From: Eledone cirrhosa
Lineage: Eukaryota; Mollusca; Cephalopoda; Octopoda; Eledonidae
Reading direction: 5' to 3'
Assembly: GCA_964016885.1 (NCBI GenBank)
Contig: OZ024743.1
Span: 179,968,974-180,032,973 of the forward strand
DNA length: 64,000 bases
Part shown: piece after piece, positions 1-12,240 of the stretch
Layout of the letters: every line of letters starts with the position of its first letter
Numbering within the stretch: position 1 is the first letter of the stretch
The notes under the pieces: generated by a model
Told to the model about the DNA's origin: nothing
The model's database searches: none
What the model saw: the letters and a program-made list of their open reading frames with translations, nothing else
Position numbers and translations under genes: made by a program

Positions 1-18
1 AATAAATACCAGAGTGTA

Positions 19-552
19 ATGTTCATCGATACAACCCCTAGAGGTGAATTAGCTTACAAATTTAGAAGTGCCCTAAATAAACATAAACTCAATATTAAGA
101 TAGTAGAAAGACCAGGTACCTCCGTAAAAACACTTATTAGCAAGACATACCCTTTTCAAAGACCCTCATGTATAGATAAGAAATGTATAACCTGTAAAAT
201 AAGCCCCCATATTCACTGTAAAACTAGAAATGTAGTGTATAGCATAAGATGTACTGAAGGACAATGTAGAGACAAATATATAGTGTACATAGGTGAGACA
301 GCCCGTAGTGTAGGGGAACGGATAAATGAACACTGGCGAGACATTCAAGATAATAAAGAATCATCTGTACTCTACCAACATGCTAAAATAGAACACAAGG
401 GTAAATTAGAGAACATAGAAATAAAAATAGAATCTACACACAGAAAAGACGCAATGTTTAGACAAATTACAGAGGCAATAAACATAAAAGAATTACAACC
501 AAAATTAAATAGAAAATATGAGTGGAACAGCAACATCACAACTTACAATTAA
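19..552 (+). pseudogene. PLE C-terminal GIY-YIG endonuclease fragment (upstream copy)
   Basis: This is an open 177-codon stretch, but only the C-terminal end of a PLE protein, because the RT part lies beyond the window or is missing. A Cys-rich segment (CIDKKCITC, then H and C) precedes the GIY-YIG core, seen as VVYSIRC and, about 15 residues later, IVYIGETARSVGERINEH. In PLEs this domain nicks target DNA so that the RT can prime. It differs from the copy at 4082-4615 by only a handful of residues (for example INEH versus IHEH), so the two copies separated recently. No promoter or upstream start is visible, and the first ATG need not be a real start. Confidence 0.85.
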
Positions 553-752
553 GGACAAAATGAAAACACACACACACATAGAACAAACAACCAACCAGTA
601 ACATGTAAATAAACAAATAAATAAATGAACATAAACATACACAGACACCCAGATGTGGCGCATGCGCAGACTGAGCACACAACACACACACAGAAACAAA
701 ATGGCGTAGGACAGAACAAAGGAGAGGCACAGAAACAAAGAAAGGAATCCCC

Positions 753-797
753 AGTCACTGAAGAGGTCAAAGAGTGTGTGACGAAAGAACTATGACT
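753..797 (+). ncRNA. Predicted type I hammerhead ribozyme, upstream PLE copy
   Basis: Read in order: stem I 5' strand agtca (753-757), core CTGAAGA (758-764), one extra G (765), stem II 766-771 with 777-782, core GAA (783-785), a 2-bp stem III (786-787 with 790-791, loop aa), H17 = A792, and stem I 3' strand tgact (793-797). Predicted cleavage is after 792. Stem II has one mismatch (A770 with G778) that is paired in the downstream copy. A very short stem III is a known feature of PLE hammerheads. The extra G between core and stem II is unusual and lowers confidence. Confidence 0.7.
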
Positions 798-1091
798 ATA
801 TGTAAACAACTATCTGGTTGTGGAACCAACCAACCAACCAGAAATTTATAAATTTATAAATTTATTATAAATTTATTATAATAAATTGAAGTGAAAGCAA
901 CTGGTGCGTGTGTTTCTTATTGGCAACATGACCCTCCCAAAGTATAACAATATCGGTTTCAACACACGATTTCAGATAAAGAATCTTGCTAAATAAATTC
1001 AGAAACGAAATATCGTAAGCCTTAACCAGGCTAACAAGATACTGAAAACCACCATGTTCTACGAAAAACCATAACATCTCGACAACTACAC

Positions 1092-4000
1092 TTCATAAAA
1101 GAATGTGCCTCATCCCGAGTTTACACCAACACCATCAACACTGACGTTAGAAGATTACAACTCACCAAAAAACAAGCAGATAGGCTAAAACGAACATTAA
1201 TTCTAAACATAAAAAAGATCTATAGAGAATTAAGTGATCAAGAAAAACATAAGCGTAACCTAATACAAGAAATAGCTAGGATCACCACACCATGAGAGAA
1301 ACTAATATTTATAAGCCTTATACGCCCTGAAGAACAGTACATTACTCAAGAATGTGATAAGCAATTTAACAAGAAACTAAAGTGGCTTAAGCAGATAAAG
1401 CTAAATCAGGATACTATAGAGAATATCAATAGATATCCCGATAAAATTGACGGTATAACTATGGCCGACACCTCATTAACAGAAGAGTTCAACAACAACA
1501 ACAACACAAATATATACGGTAACACAAGAATAGATGACAATGAGATGTCTGTGTTATGTTTACCCCCGAAATTTGCGACATTCAAGAAGGTAAATATGAT
1601 TAGTTGTCTGTCAGAAATAGAAAAATCATTTACAAAACTACGCTGGAGCCTCAAAAACAAAAACAAAAACAAAAGCAACAATATACGCACACACATATAC
1701 AACACACATCCCAACAACAACAGACACACAGACACAAACAACAATAACAACAACGCACACACCACCAACAACAACAATAACAACATACCCAAAAACAACA
1801 ACAGACACGCAGATACAAACAACAATAACAACACACACATCAACAATAACACACACGGAGACAACAACAACCCACATCAACAACAGCACACATCAACAAC
1901 AACAACACACACACATTCAATGCCTCTCACCACCACCACAATCTTAACAAACACACAGACACAGAAAACAAGTAATGACAGTAGCACAGAAATCAGAGAA
2001 ATAAGGGAAAGTAATAGGATTAAAAAGAGAAGGGAGACTAAGGACAAAGAGAATAACCAAGACGAACACACAGACACACAAAATAGGGTAGATAACAACA
2101 ATGAGACAGTGGAAAGAGACAGGAGTAATTGTGAGAGACATAGAAACAACCATCAGGCTGTTGGTGGAAATAGAAATAGAAACAACACAACTAACAATAA
2201 CAATAGCACTAGTACACATAAAGCAGCAGCCTGGAACTCTACGTTTTATAATCCCTCCGATAAATCATTCGACCTGCGACGAGTCCACGCCACGATTTTA
2301 CCATTTAACAAACGCACGCAATTGCCGTCGCAGGTCGATGAACAAACAGAAGCACAATTTAGTATAGCTAGATCCGAACTTAGAAATATTATAGAACAGT
2401 ATAGCAAGAAGCATAATAGAATGGAGGCCCGGCAACTGGGTGAAAATCTGCAAATGGCTTGCGTAAGCTTATGCAGCGCTCGCGTAATGGGGAGATAGCA
2501 TGTTTTCCAACAGACAAGTCTGGCAGAATGTCGGTTGACAGCCTGCCAAATTACATCCAGGCAATGCAACCCCACATCACTAACACAAGAGAGGTAACAC
2601 CACAGTAGCATGAGGATAGAGAAAAAGCCCTCAATGCCCATATGCTGATGTGGACGAATATAATGCAGCCCAACAAAAGGACTGCCAACAACTTCCAGGC
2701 CTGGAACAATGACGTGCCGGCGTTGTATGGGCTTCGAAAAGACCATAAAACGGGCTGTGACCCTGTCGCGGGACCACCAACACGGCCAGTCTGTGGAGCT
2801 AACATTGCTAGTAACTACAGACTGTCCTACTTCCTCTCCCTGATCATACGCCCCATCATTGAAATGTCCCCAGATGTATGTGACAGCATGGAGGACCTCC
2901 TCAGCAGAATCGACGTGAGTAACCGATCTGGGGACCTAACAAACTGCATAATAGGCAGTATGGATGTTGTGTCCCTGTATCCATCTATTGACGTGGATTT
3001 TGCTGTGGAGAAATGCGTAGAAATGATCAGCGAGAGCAAGGTTGATTTCCGTGGGATTGATACCAGTGAGCTGGGACTCCTACTTAGGCTTACCTATATT
3101 AATAATTACCTAGACACATATGACCTCAGCAACCTGTGCCCTACAAGACCAGCAAGAGGCAGACCACCTACCATTACCTCAATGGCCAAGTAAACCCACA
3201 CAGATAGATGGAACGGGTGGACCAGAGCCATACGGACACCCGAAAACCACGATGAACTGAAGAAAATGATTGCACATGCGGTAGGGGCCAGCATAAAACT
3301 AACCCTTAAGGAACATATGTTCAAATTTAATGGAAAAACATATGCCCAAGAGGAAGGAGCAGCCATTGGTGTTAGCATTGCAGGCGACATAGCTAACTTA
3401 TTCATGGTATGGTGGGACAGTAGACTTAAACTTAAACTTAAAGAACAATTAGAAGACCCCTTAACCCTGATAATGTACTCCCGCTACGTAGATGATATAA
3501 ACATCGTAGTTAAGACACCCCCACTAGAGAACAGTCAGGAACTAGAGAAAAACACAATGGAAAGCATCCAGCAAATAGCAAACTCCATCCACCAGAGCAT
3601 TAGAGTTACTATAGACTACCCAAGTAAACACCCCAACCATCGATTACCTGTACTAGACACAGAACTCTGATTAGATACCATTAACAACAAAAAACAAATC
3701 CTCCATTCCCATTATGCCAAACCCATGACTTCCAAACATCTGATCCACCGAAACTCGGCCGTTTCAGACCATACCAAAATCAACATACTGATTGCGGATT
3801 TGGTACGGGTGATGAGAAATGTGTCCCGCATCTGCAACCGCGAAGAACTAGAGAGACACATACAACACTTCATCCACCGTATGCAGTTCTCTGGCTACAA
3901 TTAGAGAGAAAAAATCAGAGTGTATAGAGGAGCCAGAATCAAATGGGAAAAAATGGTAAATAATGACATAAATGGGACCTGCCACTTGTATAGGAGCAAA

Positions 4001-4615
4001 TTCTGGAATAGAATAGAAAGAACTAGGAACAAGGCTAATAGAATAAACTCATGGTATGATAGCAATAAATACCAGAGTGTAATGTTCATCGATACAACCC
4101 CTAGAGGTGAATTAGCTTACAAATTTAGAAGGGCCCTAAATAAACATAAACTCAATATTAAGATAGTAGAAAGACCAGGTACCTCCGTAAAAACACTTAT
4201 TAGCAAGACATACCCTTTTCAAAGACCCTCATGTATAGATAAGAAATGTATAACCTGTAAAATAAGCCCCCATATTAACTGTAAAACTAGAAATGTAGTG
4301 TATAGCATAAGATGTACTGAAGGACAATGTAGAGACAAAAATATAGTGTACATAGGTGAGACAGCCCGTAGTGTAGGGGAACGGATACATGAACACTGGC
4401 GAGACCTTCAAGATAATAAAGAATCATCTGTACTCTACCAACATGCTAAAATAGAACACAAGGGTAAATTAGAGAACATAGAAATAAAAATAGAATCTAC
4501 ACACAGAAAAGACGCAATGTTTAGACAAATTACAGAGGCAATAAACATAAAAGAATTACAACCAAAATTAAATAGAAAATATGAGTGGAACAGCAACATC
4601 ACAACTTACAATTAA
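1092..4615 (+). pseudogene. PLE reverse transcriptase/GIY-YIG polyprotein, broken
   Basis: The reading starts in the frame of 1092 (no clear ATG) and reaches an Asn/Thr/His-rich stretch at about 1490-2220. It shifts frame near 2460 and runs in the frame of 2642 to the end at 4615. In-frame stops: TGA 1293, TAG 2606, TAA 3191, TGA 3668, TAG 3902; the TGA at 1293 and 3668 and the TAGs look like decayed Trp and Gln codons. RT landmarks are TDKSG near 2505, LYGLRKDHKT near 2730, motif A MDVVSLYPSI near 2960, motif B EEGAAIG near 3350 and catalytic YVDD at 3485-3496. A conserved linker with HRNSAV and RVMRN lies at 3740-3830. The GIY-YIG domain (VVYSIRC, IVYIGETARS) covers 4290-4410. Motifs are intact; the frame is not. 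Confidence 0.85.
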
Positions 4616-4815
4616 GGACAAAATGAAAACACACACGCACATAGAACAAACAACCAACCAGTAACATGTAAATAAACAAATAAATAAATGAACATAAACA
4701 CACACAGACACCGGGATGTGGCGCATGCGCAGACTGAGCACACAACACACACACAGAAACAAAATGGCGTAGGACAGAACAAAGGAGAGGCACAGAAACA
4801 AAGAAAGGAATCCCC

Positions 4816-4860
4816 AGTCACTGAAGAGGTCACAGAGTGTGTGACGAAAGAACTATGACT
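4816..4860 (+). ncRNA. Predicted type I hammerhead ribozyme, downstream PLE copy
   Basis: Stem I agtca (4816-4820) pairs with tgact (4856-4860). The core is CTGAAGA (4821-4827), an extra G (4828), a perfect 6-bp stem II (4829-4834 with 4840-4845, loop gagtg), GAA (4846-4848), a 2-bp stem III (4849-4850 with 4853-4854) and H17 = A4855. Predicted cleavage is after 4855, exactly 4,063 nt from the equivalent site in the upstream copy. Stem II pairs fully here but not in copy 1. Confidence 0.72.
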
Positions 4861-5027
4861 ATATCTAAACAACTATCTGGTTGTGAAATCAACCAACCAA
4901 CCAGAAATTTATAAATTTATAAATTTATTATAAATTTATAAATTTATTATAAATTTATTATAATAAATTGAAGTGAAAGCAACTGGTGCGTGTGCTTCTT
5001 ATTGGCAACATGACCCTCCCAAAGTAT

Positions 5028-5035
<8 letters not shown>

Positions 5036-5098
<63 letters not shown>

Positions 5099-5240
5099 CA
5101 TATATATTTATATATATATATACTTATATATGTATATGTATATACATATGTGTGTGTGTATGTATGTATGTATTTACAGAGACAGAGGGAGAGAGAAAGC
5201 GAGAGAGAGAGCGAGAGAGAAAGACTGAGAGCAAGGAGCA
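5036..5240. repeat. (TA)n then GA-rich microsatellite
   Basis: Alternating TA with interruptions, a short TGTA stretch, then GAGA-rich DNA. It directly follows the PLE 3' end. Confidence 0.95.
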
Positions 5241-5464
5241 ATAAGAATACAGAATGTGAGTAGATATTATTGTTTATTAATTTAAATAGCTGGCAGTAGT
5301 GGGGCTGAAAAAACGCTGGATTATATTTCAGAATGTCTTGACAATTAGATAATTGTTAATAATTAAATTTATGTAAAAAGATTCTGTAATGGCGAATATA
5401 AATGTGTGTATGTATGTGTGTGTCTCTCTGTATATGTATGCATGCTTGTTTGTGTGCCCGCGTA

Positions 5465-5501
<37 letters not shown>

Positions 5502-5867
5502 GTGGTGTGTGTGTGTCTGTGTGTATGTGTCTGTATGTGTGCGTGTAGATCGCGAGTAAAATCGTGGGTAACCACAGTTTAAAAATACGGTATTCTGATG
5601 ATTTTAAACGAATGAAACAGTTCTTGTGAAACAGTTCTTGTCCTGTAAAAGCCATTTCTATATTAAATGATGATATATAGCAGGGTTTTACAGGATTTAA
5701 TTTAATAAGACCAGTATGCAGCAGAGTCCTCGATACTTGAGATAGAAGAGTGTAACTATATTAGAGAGAGTGTCGAAACTCTTATATGTATATATATTGC
5801 TCTGATTGTTGATTATTTAATTAATTAATTCGTCATTGAGCCAAATCGTGAATGGTTGCCAAAAACA
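5241..5867. other. AT-rich spacer with TG-rich low complexity
   Basis: It holds interrupted TG/TGTA DNA at 5400-5545 including a (TA)n run at 5465-5498, and one copy of a short dispersed repeat at 5589-5664. No gene is seen; the ORFs here are microsatellite artefacts. Confidence 0.8.
5589..5664 (+). repeat. Short dispersed repeat, copy 1 of 3
   Basis: It contains gaatgaaacagttcttg, a 16-bp internal duplication of the gaaacagttcttgt motif, and gccatttctatattaaat. Related copies are at 27035-27092 and 63444-63487. Type unknown. Confidence 0.65.
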
Positions 5868-5874
5868 CACACAG

Positions 5875-5946
<72 letters not shown>
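5868..5946. repeat. (CA)n(TA)n microsatellite
   Basis: Perfect CA then TA dinucleotide runs. Confidence 0.97.
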
Positions 5947-5948
<2 letters not shown>

Positions 5949-6537
5949 CTTTCTCTAGTTTGTGTATATGTAAATATTTATATTTTATAATCTCCCATAA
6001 GGTTGAGATGCAATTTAGGCAATATTAGGCTGCGCTTTCTAGCAACCAGCCCACTCGCCGTAAGGCACCAATCACATTCTTTCTGACTTGACCACTGCCA
6101 CGTCACAGTTCTTAGCCATTTTGAATTCGTATCTGGCGGGGATCATTTAAGAAAAATCTTCGTCCAAGTGAGTTTGTTTCCTGATGATTTCGAAGCTCGT
6201 GAATTTATCCTTGATCGGATATTTCCAAAAGTGAATGAAACCCCATGGGATAGAAACGTAAACTTGGTATGTTTATATACATTTTATCTTCTAATTTTAA
6301 ATTTATACCTAATTGTGTATGGTTGACGATATATTTAATTGATTTCCACGTGCTATTGAAATGGTGGGTAAATATTCTATAGCTGTTGATCGCGAATAGA
6401 TGGCTGTCGTTTATTTATCTATTAATTCTTCATAGGTGCTTTTAATCTTATAGCCTGGTTTTTTGTGTGGTTGATTATTCTGATTGGGAGAGGAGATGGT
6501 GTATACATCTTATCAAATGATTCTATGGACATATTTT

Positions 6538-6584
<47 letters not shown>

Positions 6585-7037
6585 TTCAAGAGTAACCAAT
6601 CTTAAAGAGTGAGATGGAAAATTAGCACTTAACTATAAACTACCCACAATTTCTAATCTCTTGAGGAGTTACTTCCCCTGAAACCATCCTCTAATTAGTA
6701 AGGTAAATATGTCCTTTGGCGGCCATCTTGTTATCCATAGGCAAATCTCACACAATGCAGCCTCGACAGATGAACACTGCTTGATTATGGCTGACAACTG
6801 ATACAACCAGGACACCATAGTGAAACACCAATATATGGAACACTACATTATGTAACATTCTCTCCTTATTTTAATTTATATTCCTTTGAAGTTCCGATGA
6901 GCCGCTCTGTTTTTAAATATGTTAATTATTTTCAACTGAACCAGATCAATAATGATATATAGTCATCTGATCCAGAAATATTATATGGAGTAGCGAAACA
7001 ATTGTAAACGGACATTATTATTATTAATATTATATCA
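5947..7037. other. Mostly unique DNA with a possible non-coding first exon or promoter
   Basis: The stretch at about 6030-6175 is less AT-rich than its surroundings and contains ccacgtcacag (CRE/E-box-like) and agccatttt (YY1-like), followed by a splice-donor-like caagtgagt at 6166-6174. No ORF supports it, so this is weak. A (TA)n run is at 6541-6580. The rest shows nothing recognisable. Confidence 0.3.
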
Positions 7038-7249
7038 GGGCTGTGGATTGGCAGTATCGCTAGAGGGTCGGACGCCATGCTTTCCAGCATAGTTACGTCC
7101 CTTTACGATCTGAGTTCAAATCCAGTCGAGGTTGACTTTGCCTTTCATCGTTACGGGGTCGATAAAATAAAGTACCAGTAATACACTGGCTAATTGCTGG
7201 CCTGGTGCCTAAAGTAGAAACAATTATTATTAATTTATTATTATTATTC
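7038..7249 (+). mobile_element. tRNA-derived SINE (octopus type)
   Basis: The start ggctgtggattggcagtatc resembles a Pol III A-box region, and gagttcaaatcc is a B-box match. The body tttcatcgttacggggtcgat and the tail ggtgcctaaagtagaaac followed by an ATT-rich end match the shared body of the other copies here. This is the best preserved plus-strand copy. Confidence 0.88.
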
Positions 7250-7339
7250 TCTACATTCCTTACATCAAACTAAAATATGTTGACAATCTTTTAATAATGT
7301 CTTCCTTTTTAAATTTGTGGCCTTGTTTTGCTTAACTAA

Positions 7340-8386
<1,047 letters not shown>

Positions 8387-8879
8387 TATATAATAAAATA
8401 TAAAAAAAATTCAGAGACAGAGGGAAGTATTGGAACTTACTGCAATCATGGATAATCTATTAACAAACAATTATTGTTATCAAAATTATTTATTTCGTAA
8501 CACCATCAAGACATTCTTATATTATGTGTATGTTGCTTTCAGTCGGTAGATATTATTGAAAATAATACGAAAGCTTTCAATTCTCCATCGTGTATGACCA
8601 GCTTTTGTATCTCTATTTAGCTTTCAATATGAAGAGTCACTTTGTCGAGGACTCTTAAAATGGCAATTATTAGGCAAATATGGTAGAAATAAGTCCGCCA
8701 CGGTAAACATTAAAACTCCATGCACGCTCAGCTTTTAGATTTAAGTAGGTATTATGCAGTAGTTATACTTTCTCCCTCATATATCTTTCTCCCACTAAAA
8801 TCCTTAGTGCTGTACAAGACATAAACAGGCACCGACGTTTACAAATGAATGTTTATACAGAAACTTGCCCAGGATAGCA
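8387..8879. other. AT-rich unique DNA
   Basis: No repeat or coding signal was recognised. Confidence 0.7.
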
Positions 8880-9099
8880 ATTACAATTGCTCGGAGACGG
8901 TTACGATTTGCAGGACATTGTTGAAGACATAGGCAGGACGTTATAAACAAGCTACTATTGTGGGAACCAACTCACGAGAGATGGAAGAGAGGAAGACCTG
9001 CTCTAACCTTCATTTATCAACTCTCAGACGATACAAACCTCGTGAATTGTGGAGAATCTTTGTCTGGAATGTTCGACTGAGGTCATGATAATGATGATA
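8880..9099 (+). mobile_element. 3' end of an RTE-like LINE
   Basis: The plus strand encodes the C-terminal end of a LINE ORF2 with a frameshift: RLRFAGHCWRHRQDV, then WKRGRPALTFIDQL and NVRLRS, followed by a gatgatgat tail. RTE-type elements commonly end in short GAT-type repeats. An internal part present in the copy at 10958 (about IRELLPRGMKN) is deleted here. It is 5'-truncated. Confidence 0.7.
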
Positions 9100-9104
9100 T
9101 ATGG

Positions 9105-9704
9105 TGGCTGCCAACTCGTTTTCGAGTACGGCCACTACTTTATATCCATGTAGGAGAACCCCTACCGATGCGCTGAACGAGTGTGACTTTTAAGTCCAGC
9201 CAGCGACTTGAAAACTCTGGTACAAACACTACACTTGTGACAATTATTGACACATAGTGCTAGGCCCATGGTACCATGTGACGACAAGTGCAGAGAGATC
9301 TCCAGATATAAAGCAATGCCTGTGCCGTGAAGCTTTTATAGTGAGCAAAGGCACTGCACAAAGCCAGTCCCACTCTCTTGACCAAGATGATATTTACCAA
9401 AAAGAAGAACGAGTCAACATCATTGGATACCATCAGGGCTGCAGGTGTTATATCAGAGTTTTCCTTCTCCTAGAATTCTGCCTTGACAAAGGCTAAGGGG
9501 TCATCTCTCCCGGTGATTTTGGATGGCCATAGACTCTTAAGAGCTCCTTTGCCCTTTGACAGGTTTTGTTATTAGTCCTGCAGGATGTCCAAAGTCACCC
9601 TCCTCACCAAGAAACCTTGGTGGGGTTGCCAGTTTAGTCGCCAACGACCCGACCATGAGACAGGTTGTACTGGGATACATGTTGCCAGTAGCACCAACTG
9701 ATGA
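9105..9704 (-). mobile_element. 3' end of a LINE with a C-terminal zinc-finger-like motif
   Basis: It is nearly identical to 55302-55911. On the minus strand the sequence resembles CxxC...VFKS..GLKSHTRSAHR, a C2H2-like finger found at the C terminus of some LINE ORF2 proteins; frameshifts break it here. The 3' side of the element is the left end (minus-strand end gttggcagccaccat). No RT domain is present, so the LINE clade is unknown. Confidence 0.55.
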
Positions 9705-9865
<161 letters not shown>

Positions 9866-9926
9866 GAAGTAATTCCGTCGGAAAAGTCCAGGAAAAAAGA
9901 GTGCTCTATGTAGGTAACAGAGCTTA

Positions 9927-10095
9927 ATAGTTATATAATAAACAACATAAGGCAATTATTCCATTTACCAGTGGTTTCTTAAAAGCAAAAAATTTTGCTT
10001 TCAATCCTCAGAATGAATAAATCCTGGTCTGTTTATTGAATTTGGATTTTAAAAACAAAAAACACAATTGCCTTATGTTGTTTATTACATAACTA
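9927..10095. mobile_element. MITE-like element with about 31-bp terminal inverted repeats
   Basis: The left end (9927-9957, atagttatataataaacaac...) is inverted at 10065-10095 with two or three differences. The element is 169 bp and non-coding. The left part together with its outer flank (agagtgctctatgtaggtaa) is also related to 21350-21450 on the minus strand, so it may be part of a larger dispersed repeat. Confidence 0.6.
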
Positions 10096-10957
10096 TATAT
10101 ATATATGTAGGAGGTGAGTTTTATTGTAGCACAATAAAGCAATGCGACTATCGGATAAGTTTGTAGGACTGGAGTATAAATAATATAAGATCAACATATA
10201 TTTTTTGATGTTAGATATTTTCATCCTTAAACATTCTTTTCTTCTTGTTTAAATAAACTATTTACGTACACATATTACGTACACATATTACATTACATAA
10301 AAACAAACTTAAACCCTAACTAATTCCTCTAAATTCATTCTTCTCCTTCTTTTCACATTATATCCTTAATAACATTCATATTTTTATTTTAATAATACAT
10401 ATTAATAATTTCTTTTCCTCGCACATATTATTAAACGCTACAATATACAAACCTTAATTTAATATTATTCTTAATTCCTTTTTCTTCATGCATAAACCTC
10501 ATTAACTTTTAATTTCAAATTCATTTAAATTATCTATTATCTTCCAACGGCTTTTTAATTTCTCTCTGTGAGACAATATATATTTTTTTCTCAGTTGTAG
10601 AGGCTATCTCTCTCTCTCTATCCCCCATCTCTTCTCCTCTCTCATCATTCCTTCTTATACTCCTCCCCCACCATTCTTTACTCTCATCTCTTCTTCTTCC
10701 TTACCTTTTCCAACCCCCCACCCTCACTTTTTCCCAATCTCATACATCACTCTTAATTTATTTTTCATATGTTGATTTAAAATTTCACTATTCACAAGTG
10801 TTTTTTAAGCTTCATATCATGTATCCCTATTTTATCTGATGAGAACACAGATATCATCCCATGATGATATTTGTTTTTGAAATGCGCATAATAAATTACT
10901 CTTTTAACCATCTTTTGATCTTATATATATATATACATGATCTTATATATATACATA
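10096..10957. other. AT-rich DNA with a pyrimidine-rich tract
   Basis: 10100-10590 is very AT-rich with no ORF. 10595-10740 is CT-rich on the plus strand (simple repeats of ctc/cttc type). No gene is seen. Confidence 0.7.
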
Positions 10958-11112
10958 CTGAGGAAGACCTGCTCGAACCTTCATCGATCAATACTCGGGC
11001 GATACAAACCTCATTAGGGAGCTGTTGCCACGAGGAATGAAAAATCGTGAATTGTGGAGAGGCTTCGTCAGGAATGTTCGACTGTGGACACAATGATGAT
11101 GGTGATGATATA
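10958..11112 (+). mobile_element. 3' end of an RTE-like LINE, second copy
   Basis: The plus strand reads RGRPARTFIDQYSGDTNL, IRELLPRGMKNRELWRGF and VRNVRLW before stops and a gatgatggtgatgat tail. It is the same family as 8880-9099 but retains the middle segment. Confidence 0.72.
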
Positions 11113-11835
11113 TAAACAATGGCTAAAATATTAATGATTATACTTTGTTTATTGTTTTAATCAATGATTAACACTTTTTGTACTCTTTATGTATAGATCT
11201 GTCTTGCAGACAGCTTTGATGTTTTAGGCTTATTTATGTAAAGGTGGTGTTTCAGGGTATTACGTTTCATGGATAATTCTATAGAATGTATTTCCATTCG
11301 ACAAAGACAGACGAGGGAAATTCAACATTCAACCTGGATATTGGAAACTTTCACCTTGGAACTTCACATGAAAGAAATAATTGAAGTAATAAATGATAAA
11401 GAATGTTTGATCAATCAATGACTATAAACATTAGGTAATCAATCATAAAAAAAAACCGAAGAAAAAAAGTTATGTTGAAACGATTTGTCAAATTGTAATT
11501 TTAAAAGACGCTCTGATATGAATTTACACTTTACTACTAAGGAGAACAATGTCAATATTATCATCGTTTAATTTTGACTAGAGTTTAAAGGTTAATATTT
11601 TTATGTACCACCGTCTATACTATTGCAATGATTAAACATATACGTAAAGGTATTCATATATATTCTTATAGAAGTTGTTAAAATACAAGTTGCTATAAAA
11701 GAAAACATTACACTATTGATATCAGTTTCAAAAGACTATTGTATTATAAAAACAGCAATTCAACACTTTTTCATTGAGTTTATCTCAAACTTTTTAATCG
11801 GCAAAATACGTGTTATTAATAATAATCAATATCTT
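11113..11835. other. AT-rich unique DNA
   Basis: No coding or repeat signal was recognised. Confidence 0.7.
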
Positions 11836-12240
11836 CCCATTTGAAGGAGGTAGATCCCACATGTGACACATTCTCCATCTCAAACTTAGTCACTTCGATC
11901 ACAAACCCTGGTACTGCGGCCCACAATGCAGAGAAAAGGGCATGTCTGACCTCTTCGCACCGGTCGTCTTCGAGATCTTATGTGTGCTTGAAGTCTGTAC
12001 TGCCGAGCTCCTCCACAAGACCGGAACCTCGGCAGGCCGTCTTAGGAATGAGTACCTCCAGGTCGGGGTCGCTGTTGCAGTGGGTATCGTTGGCAATTGT
12101 CCGCGGAAATACCACTGCAGTCTTGCCCCAAAACCACCGCACCATAGGCCTGGAGCCCATCACCTCCCTCTCCTCTCTCCATTCTTCTGTGACTCTAGAA
12201 CCCTTGCCTTTGCCTTCATTCTCCGTTTTTAAATATCTGT
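11836..12240 (-). pseudogene. Unrecognised coding-like island
   Basis: A GC-richer island in AT-rich surroundings. The minus strand reads about 130 codons with only one stop: MVRWFWGKTAVVFP, DPDLEVLIPKTACRGSG, a TAA, then DDRCEEVRHALFSALWAAVP and FVIEVTKFEMENVSHVG. The plus strand has an open 133-codon frame (11841-12242) of less natural composition. I do not recognise the protein. It may be a decayed transposon ORF or a processed pseudogene. No poly(A), splice sites or flanking repeats settle it. Confidence 0.4.

Larger units (their letters stand above)
1..953 (+). mobile_element. 3' part of an upstream Penelope-like element copy (pseudo-LTR)
   Basis: This segment is nearly identical to 4064-5035 (constant offset 4,063 up to about 870, then 4,082 after a 19-bp insertion in an AT-rich stretch). 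It holds the C-terminal GIY-YIG endonuclease, a hammerhead-like motif and the 3' UTR. It ends at 953, where a full copy of the same family begins, giving a head-to-tail partial tandem. PLEs are known for such arrangements, in which the upstream partial copy is called a pseudo-LTR. The 5' limit lies outside the window. Confidence 0.85.
954..5035 (+). mobile_element. Penelope-like element, near full length, degraded
   Basis: This is a retroelement with an RT-to-GIY-YIG layout. Its 5' end directly follows the end of the upstream partial copy. Order: short 5' region, N-terminal ORF part, low-complexity Asn/Thr/His-rich part, RT, linker, GIY-YIG, 3' UTR with hammerhead, AT-rich repeats of an aaatttat type, then a (TA)n tract from 5036. 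The 3' terminal sequence is the same as in the upstream copy. Stops and at least one frameshift make it non-autonomous. The YVDD box and GIY-YIG type fit the Neptune/Poseidon/Penelope group; I cannot settle the clade. Confidence 0.85.

Noticed and set aside
2246..2746. 166-codon minus-strand ORF opposite the PLE
   Set aside because: It is the reverse of the PLE RT region and has no motifs of its own.
4986..5241. Open frames of IYIYIY and similar repeats, here and at most other TA/TG/CA tracts
   Set aside because: They are translations of dinucleotide repeats in several frames at once, with no coding features.
7050..7140. Functional tRNA gene
   Set aside because: The A- and B-box-like sequence belongs to a SINE head; no cloverleaf with a proper acceptor stem can be drawn.
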